A DNA stretch of 64,000 nucleotides from Oxalobacter vibrioformis (lineage in GTDB: Bacteria > Pseudomonadota > Gammaproteobacteria > Burkholderiales > Burkholderiaceae_D). Within the stretch, counting starts at the first letter, position 1, and each line of letters starts with the position of its first letter. Under the pieces are notes generated by a model. The model saw nothing but the letters and a program-made list of their open reading frames with translations, had not been told where the DNA came from and ran no database searches. The stretch lies in NCBI RefSeq assembly GCF_027118995.1, contig NZ_CP098242.1:2333001-2397000 (forward strand), in the 5' to 3' direction. Both the position numbers and the translations under genes were made by a program. Of the stretch, positions 41,225-50,758 are shown in pieces.

Positions 41225-44092
41225 ATGGCACAGCCACCAGCCTATAACCGGGATACCGACTTTGCCCGCAATGCGGGCAGCAATACCGACCACAATGCCT
41301 TGAATGCCGAGTTTGACCGTGCATCCAATTCCATCAATGACATCCGTCACAACCTGGCGCTTTTGCAGGCGGATGACGGGCGCTTGCGAAAGGATACGGT
41401 TACCCATGATTCTCTTGATAGCGAGCTGATCCGTTATCTTTCTGCCGATGTCCTCGCAGGTGTCCAGGATGAGCTGGACCGGGCATCTGCCGCCGCTTTG
41501 AAAGCGGAGAGTGCAATAGAAGGGATTGATGAAAAAATCATCCAGACCGATACGGCGGCCCGGCTTGCAGCAGAAAAGGCCGAAGAGGCGGTGAGAACCG
41601 TCCAGCAGGCACAGGAAGCGGCACAGGCACTGGAAAGAGCCAGCCTGCAGCAATGTGAGGCAGAGGGAAGTCCTGACGCCATGCAGGTCAGGATAAACGG
41701 CCTGTTGCCGCTGGAGGACATGCAGGCGTTTTTTATCCGGGTTCCGGGCGAAAATACAACCGCCGCTCCTGTTATCCGCTTTGTTGATGATGCGGATGCC
41801 CCGGTTTCCTGTACGGTCGTCAAAGGGATGGATGTGCCGCTTGATGCCGGTGACATGGCGGGGGACCATCTGTTTCAGTACAACGCCCGGCTTGAGAAGA
41901 TCGTGCTGCTGAATCCGACAAGTATCCGTGGCACGCAGGCGGAAGGCTTGCCTGTCGGCGCGGTGACCATGTGGATGGGGACCAATACGCCGAAGGATTT
42001 TCTTTCGCTGGACGGGAAGATGATCAGCCGGGAGGATTATCCCGCGCTTTTTGATACCGTCTGGTGCGGAGAACCATACAATGCCGACGCGGATTTCTTC
42101 TATCGCACAGTGGACGATGCCGGGACGATGCGCTCTTCCACCGGTGATTACATGAAGATGCCCGAAGGGTCACGCTATTTTGTGCGCGGCCGCGATGAAA
42201 CGGGCACGGGACATCCTTACCAGTACCAGGGCGATACCCTGCAGAACCATACCCACCGGAGAGTGCTGCAGTCACTGGCGGTGAGCCGGGAACTCGATAC
42301 TGCCAATTCCGGCACCGTCAATTTTGCAGCCGGAGGATATGCGTATGCTGAGGGGACAGATACAGGTCTTGTCGCAAACGGGAACGCAGGTGACGAAACC
42401 CGCCCAATGAACTTCCCTGTGAAGTGGATCATCCGGGCACGCTGCAGCGCGGTTTATGAAAACGGGGTGGACGTGATTGCGCTGAAAGCCAGGGTAGAAG
42501 GGCTTGAAGCCGTTGTGGAAGGTGTTTCCAACGGTACTGGCGTGCCGGTCGGCAGCATCATCGAATGGGGGGGCAGGCCGGACAGTATTCCGCCGGGGTA
42601 CATGAATATTACGACCGATACGGTGCAGGTGGTGCAGGTTGACACCTATCCCGCATTTGCCAATGCAGTATGGTGCGGTGAAGAAAACAATGAGGATGCG
42701 GATTTCTTCTATCGCTGCAACAGCGCGAACGGATGGGGACGGAATGTGGCGGGCCAGTATATTGTCCTGCCGATGGCGGCGCGTTATTTTATCCGTGGAC
42801 GGGCGGCTGCCGGCGAGTCTCATCCTTACCAGTACCAGCAAGATGCTTTCCAGGGACACCGGCATGAATCCGGTATGGCGATCGGGATTGTTTCCCAGGA
42901 ATCCACCGCCCGTGCCTATATGGACAGCAAGATGCCCGGCAAATTCAATTATCCGCCAATCCGCGATCCGATTTCTGACGGAGAGCACGGCGAGCCGCGC
43001 ACGGCTGATGAGACGCGGCCCATGAATTTTCCGGTGCTGTATCTGATCAAGCTTTATGAGGCAATATACAATCCGGCCATGCTCGATATCGGGAAGCTGG
43101 TTGAGGCTGCCAATGAGAATGCGGTGCCGCTGGGTATGGTGGCGGGTTTCTGGACTAACCAGGCGCCGCCCGGATGGCTGGAGATCAGCAGGGAGTTGCC
43201 CTCCTTTCACCGGGTTGAGACCCTGCCGCAGTTTGTGCCGCTCTACTACTGCGGTGATGAATACAATGATACGGCGCATTTTGCTTTCCGCTGTGACAAC
43301 CCGGACGGAACCGGACGCAATCCGGAAGGTGCCTGGATCTGTATTGGCGCAGCAGGAAAGCGTTTCATGCGGGGACGGGATGAAACCGGTGTGATAAATC
43401 CCTATCAGCACCAGGAGGGAGCGATTGCTTCCCATACCAGCACGGTATCAGGAATTGCTTTTACCGGTACATCAACAGCCACATCGCTGGGAGCGCTCAA
43501 CAATACGGCGGCAAACGGGCTGGTGGCGTATACCGGTACGGCAGCCGGTGACCTGGTTGAGGTAACGGATATACCCAAACTGAAGGCGCCTTATGTGAAA
43601 TACGAGGGAGAAGCCGAAACCCGCCCGGAAAACTTCCCCGTCATGTGGTGCATCAAGGTGGCCAGTGCGGTAGTCAGCAGGGGTCTCGTTGACGTGACCG
43701 GATTGTTGAACCAGTACAGCGACCTCAATTCACGCCTGTCTGTATCCACCATCCTGTATCCGAATGACGGCACCACAGAAGAGCCTGGCAAGGTATCCGT
43801 TAACCAGCGTGTTGTCATGGATAACCCTTATCCGGGCTATTACGTGCAGTGCGAAGCCCAGATTTTGCTTGATGGTCAGTGGGGGGCCGCCGGCTTTATG
43901 TATGCAGGCGGCGGATACGGTGTTGATGCCTATCAGTATGGTGAACGTAATGAACAGGTGGTCATTCAGACGGGAGGTACTTATCTGGCGTCAAGCAGCT
44001 CAAATGTTGGCAGTCCCTTTGGAGCCAATATAAATCTAAATGTCGCGACGCCGTGCCGCGTGATCGTTACCCGTGGAGGAAAAATCCAGTGA
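41225..44092 (+). CDS. Phage tail fibre protein 1, three collar-like domains
   Basis: The ATG at 41225 follows GGAAAGGAG and begins the MAQPPAYNR sequence shared by the fibre paralogues; the frame is open further upstream but that part is leader. The 955-residue protein has a T7-type fibre N-terminus for attachment to the tail, an Ala/Glu coiled-coil stretch (about 90-150) and three tandem tail-collar-like units starting near residues 239, 438 and 633, each with VWCGE/YYCGD, DFFYR and RYFxRGR. The C-terminal 130 residues form a separate tip. It recognises a host receptor if the particle is functional. Confidence 0.88.
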   Translation: MAQPPAYNRDTDFARNAGSNTDHNALNAEFDRASNSINDIRHNLALLQADDGRLRKDTVTHDSLDSELIRYLSADVLAGVQDELDRASAAALKAESAIEGIDEKIIQTDTAARLAAEKAEEAVRTVQQAQEAAQALERASLQQCEAEGSPDAMQVRINGLLPLEDMQAFFIRVPGENTTAAPVIRFVDDADAPVSCTVVKGMDVPLDAGDMAGDHLFQYNARLEKIVLLNPTSIRGTQAEGLPVGAVTMWMGTNTPKDFLSLDGKMISREDYPALFDTVWCGEPYNADADFFYRTVDDAGTMRSSTGDYMKMPEGSRYFVRGRDETGTGHPYQYQGDTLQNHTHRRVLQSLAVSRELDTANSGTVNFAAGGYAYAEGTDTGLVANGNAGDETRPMNFPVKWIIRARCSAVYENGVDVIALKARVEGLEAVVEGVSNGTGVPVGSIIEWGGRPDSIPPGYMNITTDTVQVVQVDTYPAFANAVWCGEENNEDADFFYRCNSANGWGRNVAGQYIVLPMAARYFIRGRAAAGESHPYQYQQDAFQGHRHESGMAIGIVSQESTARAYMDSKMPGKFNYPPIRDPISDGEHGEPRTADETRPMNFPVLYLIKLYEAIYNPAMLDIGKLVEAANENAVPLGMVAGFWTNQAPPGWLEISRELPSFHRVETLPQFVPLYYCGDEYNDTAHFAFRCDNPDGTGRNPEGAWICIGAAGKRFMRGRDETGVINPYQHQEGAIASHTSTVSGIAFTGTSTATSLGALNNTAANGLVAYTGTAAGDLVEVTDIPKLKAPYVKYEGEAETRPENFPVMWCIKVASAVVSRGLVDVTGLLNQYSDLNSRLSVSTILYPNDGTTEEPGKVSVNQRVVMDNPYPGYYVQCEAQILLDGQWGAAGFMYAGGGYGVDAYQYGERNEQVVIQTGGTYLASSSSNVGSPFGANINLNVATPCRVIVTRGGKIQ

Positions 44093-44610
44093 AAATCTAC
44101 AGCATTATCAGCAGTAATGTCGAACATATCGACCAGCGCAGCCATCCGGTTTGTCCTGATGGTTTTATCGAGATGACAGGGCGGCGGCCGGATGAACACC
44201 ATATCGCCAGTGAAGACGGCACATGGAGGGAAGACGGCTCCGCGCTGGATCGCGCAAAGGCAGCGAAACTCGCAGAGATCAATGCCGCCTGTGACGGGAT
44301 ACTGAATGCGGCAGTCTATGACTATCCCGCATCCGAAGTCCAGACTTTTTCCCAGCAGACAGCCGAGGCGCAGGCTTACCTTGCTGATCCCGCCACGATC
44401 CCGCCGCTGCTTTCTGTGCTTGCACAGATGCGGGGGATAACGCTTGATGAGCTGGCAGAAAAGGTGATGGCCAAGCATGAAATCTTTTCCCTGCTGGCAG
44501 GGTGTGTCATCGGGCAGCGCCAGGCGCTGGAAGACCGGCTGGAAAAATGCCGGACAGCAGCGGATGTCATGGCAATCGACGTGACAGTCTCCCTGCCGGA
44601 GATGGGGTAG
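44089..44610 (+). CDS. Tail fibre assembly protein (DUF4376-like)
   Basis: GTG at 44089 overlaps the fibre stop (GTGA) and follows GGAGG. The 173-residue protein has a small N-terminal domain and a helical C-terminal part (LDRAKAAKLAEINAACDGIL) typical of fibre-assembly chaperones. It is coupled to fibre 1 and probably helps trimerise it. Confidence 0.75.
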   Translation: MKIYSIISSNVEHIDQRSHPVCPDGFIEMTGRRPDEHHIASEDGTWREDGSALDRAKAAKLAEINAACDGILNAAVYDYPASEVQTFSQQTAEAQAYLADPATIPPLLSVLAQMRGITLDELAEKVMAKHEIFSLLAGCVIGQRQALEDRLEKCRTAADVMAIDVTVSLPEMG

Positions 44611-44783
44611 CGTCCTTTGTTTTGATGGAAAAATCCTGTCGCGATGGTGCCGGGTTTCCTGTTTTTTCCTGATGCTTTTCTATCGTTTTTTTGAGAGGCG
44701 GTATCAGGGGAAAAAGAACGGGAAATCCGGCACTGTCATTTACCTCCTTTTTCATCCGGTTGCCTGGTTTTTCGCATCCTTTA
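44611..44783. other. Long imperfect inverted repeat after the fibre assembly gene
   Basis: Arms at 44647-44673 (GTGCCGGGTTTCCTGTTTTT) and 44703-44733 (ending GGAAATCCGGCAC) can pair over about 25 bases with some mismatches. It may end the first fibre transcript. No gene is seen. Confidence 0.45.
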
Positions 44784-45128
44784 TTCATCGGGCTTTCCGG
44801 CTGATGAGACAAAGATTGGGACAGGCAGCCAAAAGCAGTTGACAGCCGGGCTAAAATGATCCTGTGTGAAAAACACAATAAAAGCGCAGTGGAAAAATGC
44901 ACAATCATTCCGGATATCCATTGAATAAAGTAACCGGGATGGTGCAGAAAATCATTGCCAGCCATTCACATCGAATCTGTCGCGGTATCGCCGGGGTCGC
45001 GTCCGGTAGCACAGTGTCAAAATTCCGAAGTCGCCAGTAGCCGAAGTCGCGCCGGCAGGGAAAGGCACAACAGGCAGGGATGGTGTCCTGCACGGTGTGA
45101 AAAAACACATGCTTTCGTATCAGGCGTC
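44784..45128 (+). promoter_or_regulatory. Phage leader element, copy 2 (before tail fibre 2)
   Basis: It carries the same ordered blocks: TTGACAGCCGGG at 44839 with TAAAAT at 44852, a TGTGT-GAAA-ACACA hairpin, GGTCGCGTCCGGTAGC, GTCGCGCCGGCAGGG and GCAGGGATGGTGTCCTGC. The final hairpin is degenerate (GAAAAAACACATGCTTTC). About 150 bases of unrelated sequence follow to the fibre ATG. Confidence 0.7.
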
Positions 45129-45276
45129 ACAGCATAGCCCAGCGCAGGTATCCATACCTGCTGCGTTGGCGGAGCAATGTTTTTCCGTGAATGTGACGTT
45201 GCCTGACAATCCGCAAACAGGTAGTGCGCCGGGCAAAAGCCGGCAGCCCTGCCGCACCAACAGAAAGGGTTTTCCC

Positions 45277-47046
45277 ATGGCACAACCTCCAGCCTATAAC
45301 AGGAGCAAGGACTTTACCGAAAACACCACGGACAGCACCGACCATGCGGCGCTCAATGCCGAGCTTGACCGGGCCTCACTATCCATGAACAGTATCTGTA
45401 CCAATCTCGCCCTTATCCAGGGCAATGACGGCAGGCTCCTGCCGGATGCCGTTACCATTGACGCCATAGATGACAGCGTCATTGACTACCTGGCTGCCGG
45501 TGTGCGTCTTGAATTGCAGCCGGATTTCCAGCGGGTGAGTGATGCCGTCCTCGTGGCAGAAGCCTCTGCCACGTCGGCCGCCACTTCAGCAACACAGGCC
45601 TCAGACAGTGCAGCACTTTGCTCACAATACAACCAGGATGTTACGCAAAACCGGGATGCCGTGCAACGGCTGGCAGATGCCTCATCCACCTCTGCCGCCT
45701 CGGCAGCTGACAGCGCCACCCTGGCAGATCAGCACAAGGAAAGTGCAGCGCTTTACAAATACCAGGCCCAACTGGAATCCGAGTCAGCCGCCGCATCGGC
45801 GCAGACAGCGGTCAACAGCGCGTCGCAGGCAGGGCTTTATGAGCAGGGAGCCGTAGAGGCGCGCGACACGGCACGCGGCTGGGCGGAGTCGGCATCCGCA
45901 TCGGCCACATCAGCGGCTTCTTCTGCCGCTGCTGCAGCCAACAGTGCCACACAGATTGCCCAGGTGGTGCGTGAAGTGCTGCATCTGCTGGAAGATGTGC
46001 GGGCATCTGCTGCCACCGCCGCCACATCAGCCGGTACGGCTGCCATCGCGTCCACAGCCGCTTCCGGTTCAGCCAATGCCGCGTTGATTGCTGTCCAGTC
46101 TTCCGGACTGCACGCTGCTGCTGCGGAGGCCAGCAAGGATGCCGCTGCCGTCAGTGCCGCCGCTGCTGCTGCCAGTGCAGGCAATGCCGGTCAAAGCGCT
46201 GAAGCCGCCACATCCGGCGCCATGTCAGCAACCGCGGGCGGTACACCGGATGTGATTACCGCCTGCTTCAAGGGCGGTGTCTCCGAGCCGCCGAAAGACC
46301 ATGTGGTCATGTATGTGCGGGCGCTTGGGGCCAATGAAACCACTACCCCGACCTTCAAGCCGGGCGGGGCGACGCCGCGTGTGATCGTCAAGGGCAACAA
46401 CCTGCCGCTGGCGGTGGGCGATATTGCCGGGGCGGGCTTTGAGATGCCGCTCCAGTACAACGCGGCATATGACCGCTTTGTGCTTTTGAATCCCGCATGG
46501 GGTGTGTACAACAGCAGTGTGCCTGTCGGCACCATCATGTCATATGCCGGTACGGAAGCGCCTGCGGGCTACCTGTCGCTGGCTGATGAGGGCAGCCGCT
46601 ATGTGCCGGTAGCCGAATACCGCGATCTGGCAGAAGCCGTCTGGTGTGGCGTGGACTACAACAACACGGCGGATTTCTTCTTCCGCTGCGACCTGGCAGA
46701 CGGCACTTCCCGTAATGCAGATGGCGCTTACCTGGCGTTGCCTGTGGGTTCAAGGTACTTCCTGCGCGGCAGGGATGTGTCAGGGGTTGTGCATCCGTAT
46801 CAGTATCAAAGGGATACGTTTCAGGGGCACTGGCATAAATTAACCGATTCAACGGTGTCGAAAGTTTCGAATAGCTCTTATGGGAGGGTACTGATGGATG
46901 ATGTTGCTTCGTCTCATAGTAATCCAGTTGCCTTGATGGCGAAAGGTGCGATATCAGATGGTGTTAATGGCACTCCACGCATAGCAAATGAAACCCGCCC
47001 CATGAATTTCCCCGTCATGTGGTGCATCAAGGCACTGAACGGCTAA
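45277..47046 (+). CDS. Phage tail fibre protein 2
   Basis: The ATG at 45277 starts MAQPPAYNRSKDF; an upstream in-frame ATG at 45097 lies in the leader. The 589-residue protein has the shared N-terminus, a long Ala/Ser-rich coiled coil (about 85-315), a conserved block (GGTPDVITACF to LLNPAWGV) nearly identical to that of fibre 3, and one collar-like unit. The last 70 residues before ETRPMNFPV are lower in GC than the rest, which suggests exchange of the tip. Confidence 0.85.
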   Translation: MAQPPAYNRSKDFTENTTDSTDHAALNAELDRASLSMNSICTNLALIQGNDGRLLPDAVTIDAIDDSVIDYLAAGVRLELQPDFQRVSDAVLVAEASATSAATSATQASDSAALCSQYNQDVTQNRDAVQRLADASSTSAASAADSATLADQHKESAALYKYQAQLESESAAASAQTAVNSASQAGLYEQGAVEARDTARGWAESASASATSAASSAAAAANSATQIAQVVREVLHLLEDVRASAATAATSAGTAAIASTAASGSANAALIAVQSSGLHAAAAEASKDAAAVSAAAAAASAGNAGQSAEAATSGAMSATAGGTPDVITACFKGGVSEPPKDHVVMYVRALGANETTTPTFKPGGATPRVIVKGNNLPLAVGDIAGAGFEMPLQYNAAYDRFVLLNPAWGVYNSSVPVGTIMSYAGTEAPAGYLSLADEGSRYVPVAEYRDLAEAVWCGVDYNNTADFFFRCDLADGTSRNADGAYLALPVGSRYFLRGRDVSGVVHPYQYQRDTFQGHWHKLTDSTVSKVSNSSYGRVLMDDVASSHSNPVALMAKGAISDGVNGTPRIANETRPMNFPVMWCIKALNG

Positions 47047-47078
47047 GTAGCCTGACAGATAACTCACCAATATAACCC

Positions 47079-47108
47079 CGGCAGGCATGGCATGTGCCAT
47101 GCCTGCCG
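47079..47108. repeat. Perfect 14 bp inverted repeat between fibre genes 2 and 3
   Basis: CGGCAGGCATGGCA and its exact complement are separated by two bases. There is no T run, so an mRNA-stability hairpin is more likely than a terminator. Confidence 0.7.
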
Positions 47109-47135
47109 CACAGAACAATCATCAAGGAGAATGTT

Positions 47136-49226
47136 ATGGCACAAGTGACAGACTATAACCGCAGCAAGGACTTTACCATTGATGCCAGTGACAATACCGA
47201 CCACGCCGCACTCAATACCGAACTGGATAACGTTTCCAGTTCCATCAACACGATTAATACCAACCTTGCCCTGATCCAGGGCGATGACGGCAAGCTGTTG
47301 CCGGATGCCGTCACACTCGACTCAGTCAGTGATGAAGTGATTGACTTCATCGCTGACAGTATCGAACAGGAAATCGGTGACGATATCCAGCGTGCCGAAG
47401 ATGCGGCGCTTGCCGCAGAAGCGTCAGCTACCGAGGCAACGACATCTGCCAGTGCGGCAGCCGCCTCTTCCTCTGCGGCGGCATCGTACGCCAGCGCAGC
47501 CAGTGCCTCGGCAACAGCAGCCGCTGACAGTGCCTCGCAGTTGGCCCAGTCCAAACAGGAGAGCGCGCAGATCAAAGATGAGGTACAGGGGTTTGCCAAT
47601 GCCGCTTCCGCATCCGCGACCAGTGCGGCAGGCAGTGCGACACAGGCAGCTCAATACAAGCAGGATGCCGGGCAATACCGGGATGAGGCGCAGCAGGCTG
47701 CCCGCGCATCTTCCTCATCGGCTGGTTCGGCTGAAGCCAGCGCGCATCAGGCAGCGCTTCATGAACAGGGTGCCACCCACGCCAGTGAGGATGCACGGGA
47801 ATGGGCAGAAGCTTCTGCCACCTCTGCCCATACGGCAGCCACTTCCGCGAATACCGCCGCAGGCTCTGCCACGAGTGCGGCAGGATCGGCCAATGCGGCA
47901 CTCACAGCCGCGCAGTCTTCCGGGGCGCATGTGATGGCAGCGATTGCCAGCAAGGATGCGGCAGCCGAAAGCGCGGCAAAGGCGGCCGCCGCTGCCGCTG
48001 AAGCGGCAGCGAGCGCAGGGCAGGCAGGCGAGGGTGCAATAGCTGCCATGTCGGCTACCGCAGGCGGTACGCCGGATGTGATTACCGCCTGCTTCAGGGG
48101 CGGCGTCTCCGAGCCGCCGAAAGACCATGTGGTCATGTATGTGCGGGCAATCGGGGCCAATGAAACCACCACCCCGACCTTCAAGCCGGGTGGCGCGACG
48201 CCGCGTGTGATCGTCAAGGGCAACAACCTGCCGCTGGCGGTGGGTGACATTGCCGGGGCCGGTTTCGAGATGCTGCTTCAGTACAACGCCGAGTATGACC
48301 GCTTCGTACTGCTTAATCCCGCATGGGGTGTTTTCGGCAGCGGCGGTATCCCGGTCGGCACCATCGTCACCTATGGCGGCACGGTTGTCCCGGCAGGCTT
48401 TCTCAGCATCAACAGCGATAGCCCAATCTGTGTAGGTGTTGCTACGTATCCGCAACTGGCTGAAAGCGTGTGGTGCGGTGAAGAACTGAATGAGTCGGCA
48501 GACTTTTTCTATCGCTGTGATGGGATGGATGGTGCGGACAGGAACCCGGATGGCGTATATCTGGTACTGCCCGCGGCATCGAAGTATTTCCTGCGCGGCC
48601 GGGATGCGTCAGGTGAGGTGCATCCGTACCGGTATCAGGAGGATGCAACAAAGGTATTACTTGATGGTTTTTCTACGGGAAGCAATAGAGCGAGCAATGA
48701 CAGGGACGTTGCGATCCGAGCCTATACAGGCACTGCTACATACGGCATAGTAACTGGAACTACGACTTTGAGTGATAGGGTTGGGTTGAATAATGCGATG
48801 CATTCTGTATATGGTGCTGCTGATGAAACCCGCCCCATGAATTTCCCGGTGATGGTTCTCATCAAGGCATTTGATGCCACGCTCAATCCGGGGATGGTGG
48901 ATGTTACGGCGCTTGCCAATGATGTCAATCAGAAAGTCGGCTTAACTGACTTTGGTGGCAGTAACCAGCGTCTCGAAGAGAATGGCTATCAGATTATGCC
49001 TGGAGGCATGCTGATGCAGTGGGGCATTATTCCCGCTAATACATCATCAGTTATATTCAAAAAACCATTTTCACAGATATTCGGAGTTACTTTCGGATGG
49101 TGTAATGCAAATGCAGTAGGAAATGCATACTCGCAATGGTTAGGACATCAGTCTATTTCTTCTGAAAAGATGATTGTTTTATCAAGTGGAAGCGTGAGAT
49201 TCTTTACTGCAATTGGAATGTCTTGA
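47136..49226 (+). CDS. Phage tail fibre protein 3 with gp53-like C-terminal domain
   Basis: ATG at 47136 follows AAGGAG. The 696-residue protein has the shared N-terminus (MAQVTDYNRSKDF), an even longer Ala/Ser coiled coil, the block shared with fibre 2, one collar-like unit and an added C-terminal domain (YQIMPGGMLMQWGI, KKPFSQIFGVTFGW) resembling the gp53-like domain of other fibres. The region coding for the variable tip (48640-48825) and the final 200 bases are AT-richer than their surroundings. Confidence 0.86.
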   Translation: MAQVTDYNRSKDFTIDASDNTDHAALNTELDNVSSSINTINTNLALIQGDDGKLLPDAVTLDSVSDEVIDFIADSIEQEIGDDIQRAEDAALAAEASATEATTSASAAAASSSAAASYASAASASATAAADSASQLAQSKQESAQIKDEVQGFANAASASATSAAGSATQAAQYKQDAGQYRDEAQQAARASSSSAGSAEASAHQAALHEQGATHASEDAREWAEASATSAHTAATSANTAAGSATSAAGSANAALTAAQSSGAHVMAAIASKDAAAESAAKAAAAAAEAAASAGQAGEGAIAAMSATAGGTPDVITACFRGGVSEPPKDHVVMYVRAIGANETTTPTFKPGGATPRVIVKGNNLPLAVGDIAGAGFEMLLQYNAEYDRFVLLNPAWGVFGSGGIPVGTIVTYGGTVVPAGFLSINSDSPICVGVATYPQLAESVWCGEELNESADFFYRCDGMDGADRNPDGVYLVLPAASKYFLRGRDASGEVHPYRYQEDATKVLLDGFSTGSNRASNDRDVAIRAYTGTATYGIVTGTTTLSDRVGLNNAMHSVYGAADETRPMNFPVMVLIKAFDATLNPGMVDVTALANDVNQKVGLTDFGGSNQRLEENGYQIMPGGMLMQWGIIPANTSSVIFKKPFSQIFGVTFGWCNANAVGNAYSQWLGHQSISSEKMIVLSSGSVRFFTAIGMS

Positions 49227-49259
49227 GCTAGCGGTTCCTATACTCCCGGAAAGCCAGTA

Positions 49260-49625
49260 TTCATGCGGCCTTCCGGGGTGCATGACAAAGTTTCGCACAA
49301 ACAGCCATAACGGCTTGACAGCCGGGTTAAAATAACATCCGTGTGGTAACACACAAAAAAGCAGGAACAGGCTGCCTCATAAAGGCATCATTCCATGACG
49401 TTATTGGTGCAACCAGTACGGAGATGGTGCCCTGGCAGCCTGCAAGAACAACACATCGAAATTCGTCGCTGAATCGCCAGGGGTCGCGTCCTGGTAGCGC
49501 AAGCGCCAGCACTCCCAAGTCGCATGAAGCCGAAGTCGCGCCGGCAGGGGGAAAAGGCCAAAGAGCAGGAATTGCGTCCTGCACGGTGTGAAAGAGAAAT
49601 TTTTCTTTCATATTAGGAGCGACAA
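49260..49625 (+). promoter_or_regulatory. Phage leader element, copy 3 (before the capsid gene)
   Basis: The shortest and probably complete copy. It has GACAAAG, TTGACAGCCGGG (49315), TAAAAT (49328), a GTGTG-GTAA-CACAC hairpin, then GGTCGCGTCCTGGTAGCGC, GTCGCGCCGGCAGGG, GCAGGAATTGCGTCCTGC and a perfect TGAAAGA / TCTTTCA hairpin directly before the AGGAGCGAC ribosome site. A hairpin (CCCGGAA / TTCCGGG, about 49242-49276) overlaps its upstream edge. Confidence 0.72.
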
Positions 49626-50675
49626 ATGCCAATTTCAACCGCAGATTTGCAATACCTGGGGAAAACCACCCTGGATGAATTCATGCGCAATGCGCCTGTC
49701 GACCAGGTGAGCGTCGATACCCCATTGCTCAAAAAACTCATGGAAAGACGCAAGACTTTCCTGGGTGCCAAACAGAATGTCGTCGTTAATATCCGCAAGA
49801 GCCATGACTCCAATTTTGCATGGGCTTACGGTGAAGCGCCGGTATCCTTCAACAAACGACAGACAACCGACCAGGCGGCCTTTCCCTGGCGCCGTGCCGT
49901 GGACGGCTTTTACATTTCCCATGACACCCTCTTTGGCAATGGTATCAAGGTAAGGGAAGGCGAGCGCAGGGAATACAAGGTCGAAAAAAACGAGAAGGTG
50001 CAGCTGCTTGATCTGTTAAATGAGCAGATGGAAGCCTTCCGTATCGGTTTTAATGAAAAGCTCTCGCTTGAGCTGCACCGTGACGGCACGGCATCTGCTG
50101 ATGCAGTAACGGGTCTGGACTCCCTGATTGCCCTGAATCCAGCTACAGGTATTGTCGGTGGTATTGACCGCTCGATTGCCACCTACTGGCGCAACAATGC
50201 CGCGACAGGTATTGCCTCGACCAGTGCGGGTGCACTGGCTACCGCCATGGAAGCGCAGTGGCGCAAGTGTATCCGCAATGGCGGCAGCCCGGACTTCATC
50301 CTGGCCGGCTCAAGCTTTATTGATGCCTACCGCCAGTATGCCGTGACGGTGACCAACAACACCAATGCAGGCAAGGTCAAGCGTATTGATGCCGGTGTGG
50401 GTAGCGGCACGTCCACGGGCCTTTATTTCAAGGGCGTGGAAATCATCTGGGACCCGCAGTTCGAGGCGCTGGATGCGCTTGATTCCCCGACTACACCGTG
50501 GGAAAAACGCTGCTACTTCATCAACAGCAAATTCATGGAATTCCGTGATGACGACCTGGATATTGTGAGCCCGACAAGGCCATACAACATCCTGGCGCTG
50601 TACCAGATGATCAACATGCGTGTGGCGCTCGTTTTGAAGCGCGCCAATGCCCACGCTGTTTTGTCCATTGCGTAA
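49626..50675 (+). CDS. Phage major capsid protein
   Basis: This 349-residue protein looks like an HK97-fold-type major capsid protein of a podovirus or related phage: DSNFAWAYGEAPVSF, GLDSLIALNPATGIVGGIDRS-ATYWRN and the C-terminal RPYNILALYQMINMRVALVLKRANAH. No scaffold or protease gene adjoins it and there is no long delta domain, so assembly must rely on another factor or the module is defective. A UUCG hairpin follows the stop, often seen after highly expressed structural genes. Confidence 0.88.
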   Translation: MPISTADLQYLGKTTLDEFMRNAPVDQVSVDTPLLKKLMERRKTFLGAKQNVVVNIRKSHDSNFAWAYGEAPVSFNKRQTTDQAAFPWRRAVDGFYISHDTLFGNGIKVREGERREYKVEKNEKVQLLDLLNEQMEAFRIGFNEKLSLELHRDGTASADAVTGLDSLIALNPATGIVGGIDRSIATYWRNNAATGIASTSAGALATAMEAQWRKCIRNGGSPDFILAGSSFIDAYRQYAVTVTNNTNAGKVKRIDAGVGSGTSTGLYFKGVEIIWDPQFEALDALDSPTTPWEKRCYFINSKFMEFRDDDLDIVSPTRPYNILALYQMINMRVALVLKRANAHAVLSIA

Positions 50676-50711
50676 GACAGGGACAAACGCAAAGCCGTAA
50701 CCCTTTCCAAC

Positions 50712-50735
50712 GTCCCGCCGCTTCGGCGGCGGGAC
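50712..50735 (+). repeat. UUCG tetraloop hairpin after the capsid gene
   Basis: GTCCCGCCGC-TTCG-GCGGCGGGAC is a perfect 10 bp stem. With no T run it probably protects the capsid mRNA 3' end. Confidence 0.75.
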
Positions 50736-50758
50736 AAACTGACGATAAAAGGAATTTT

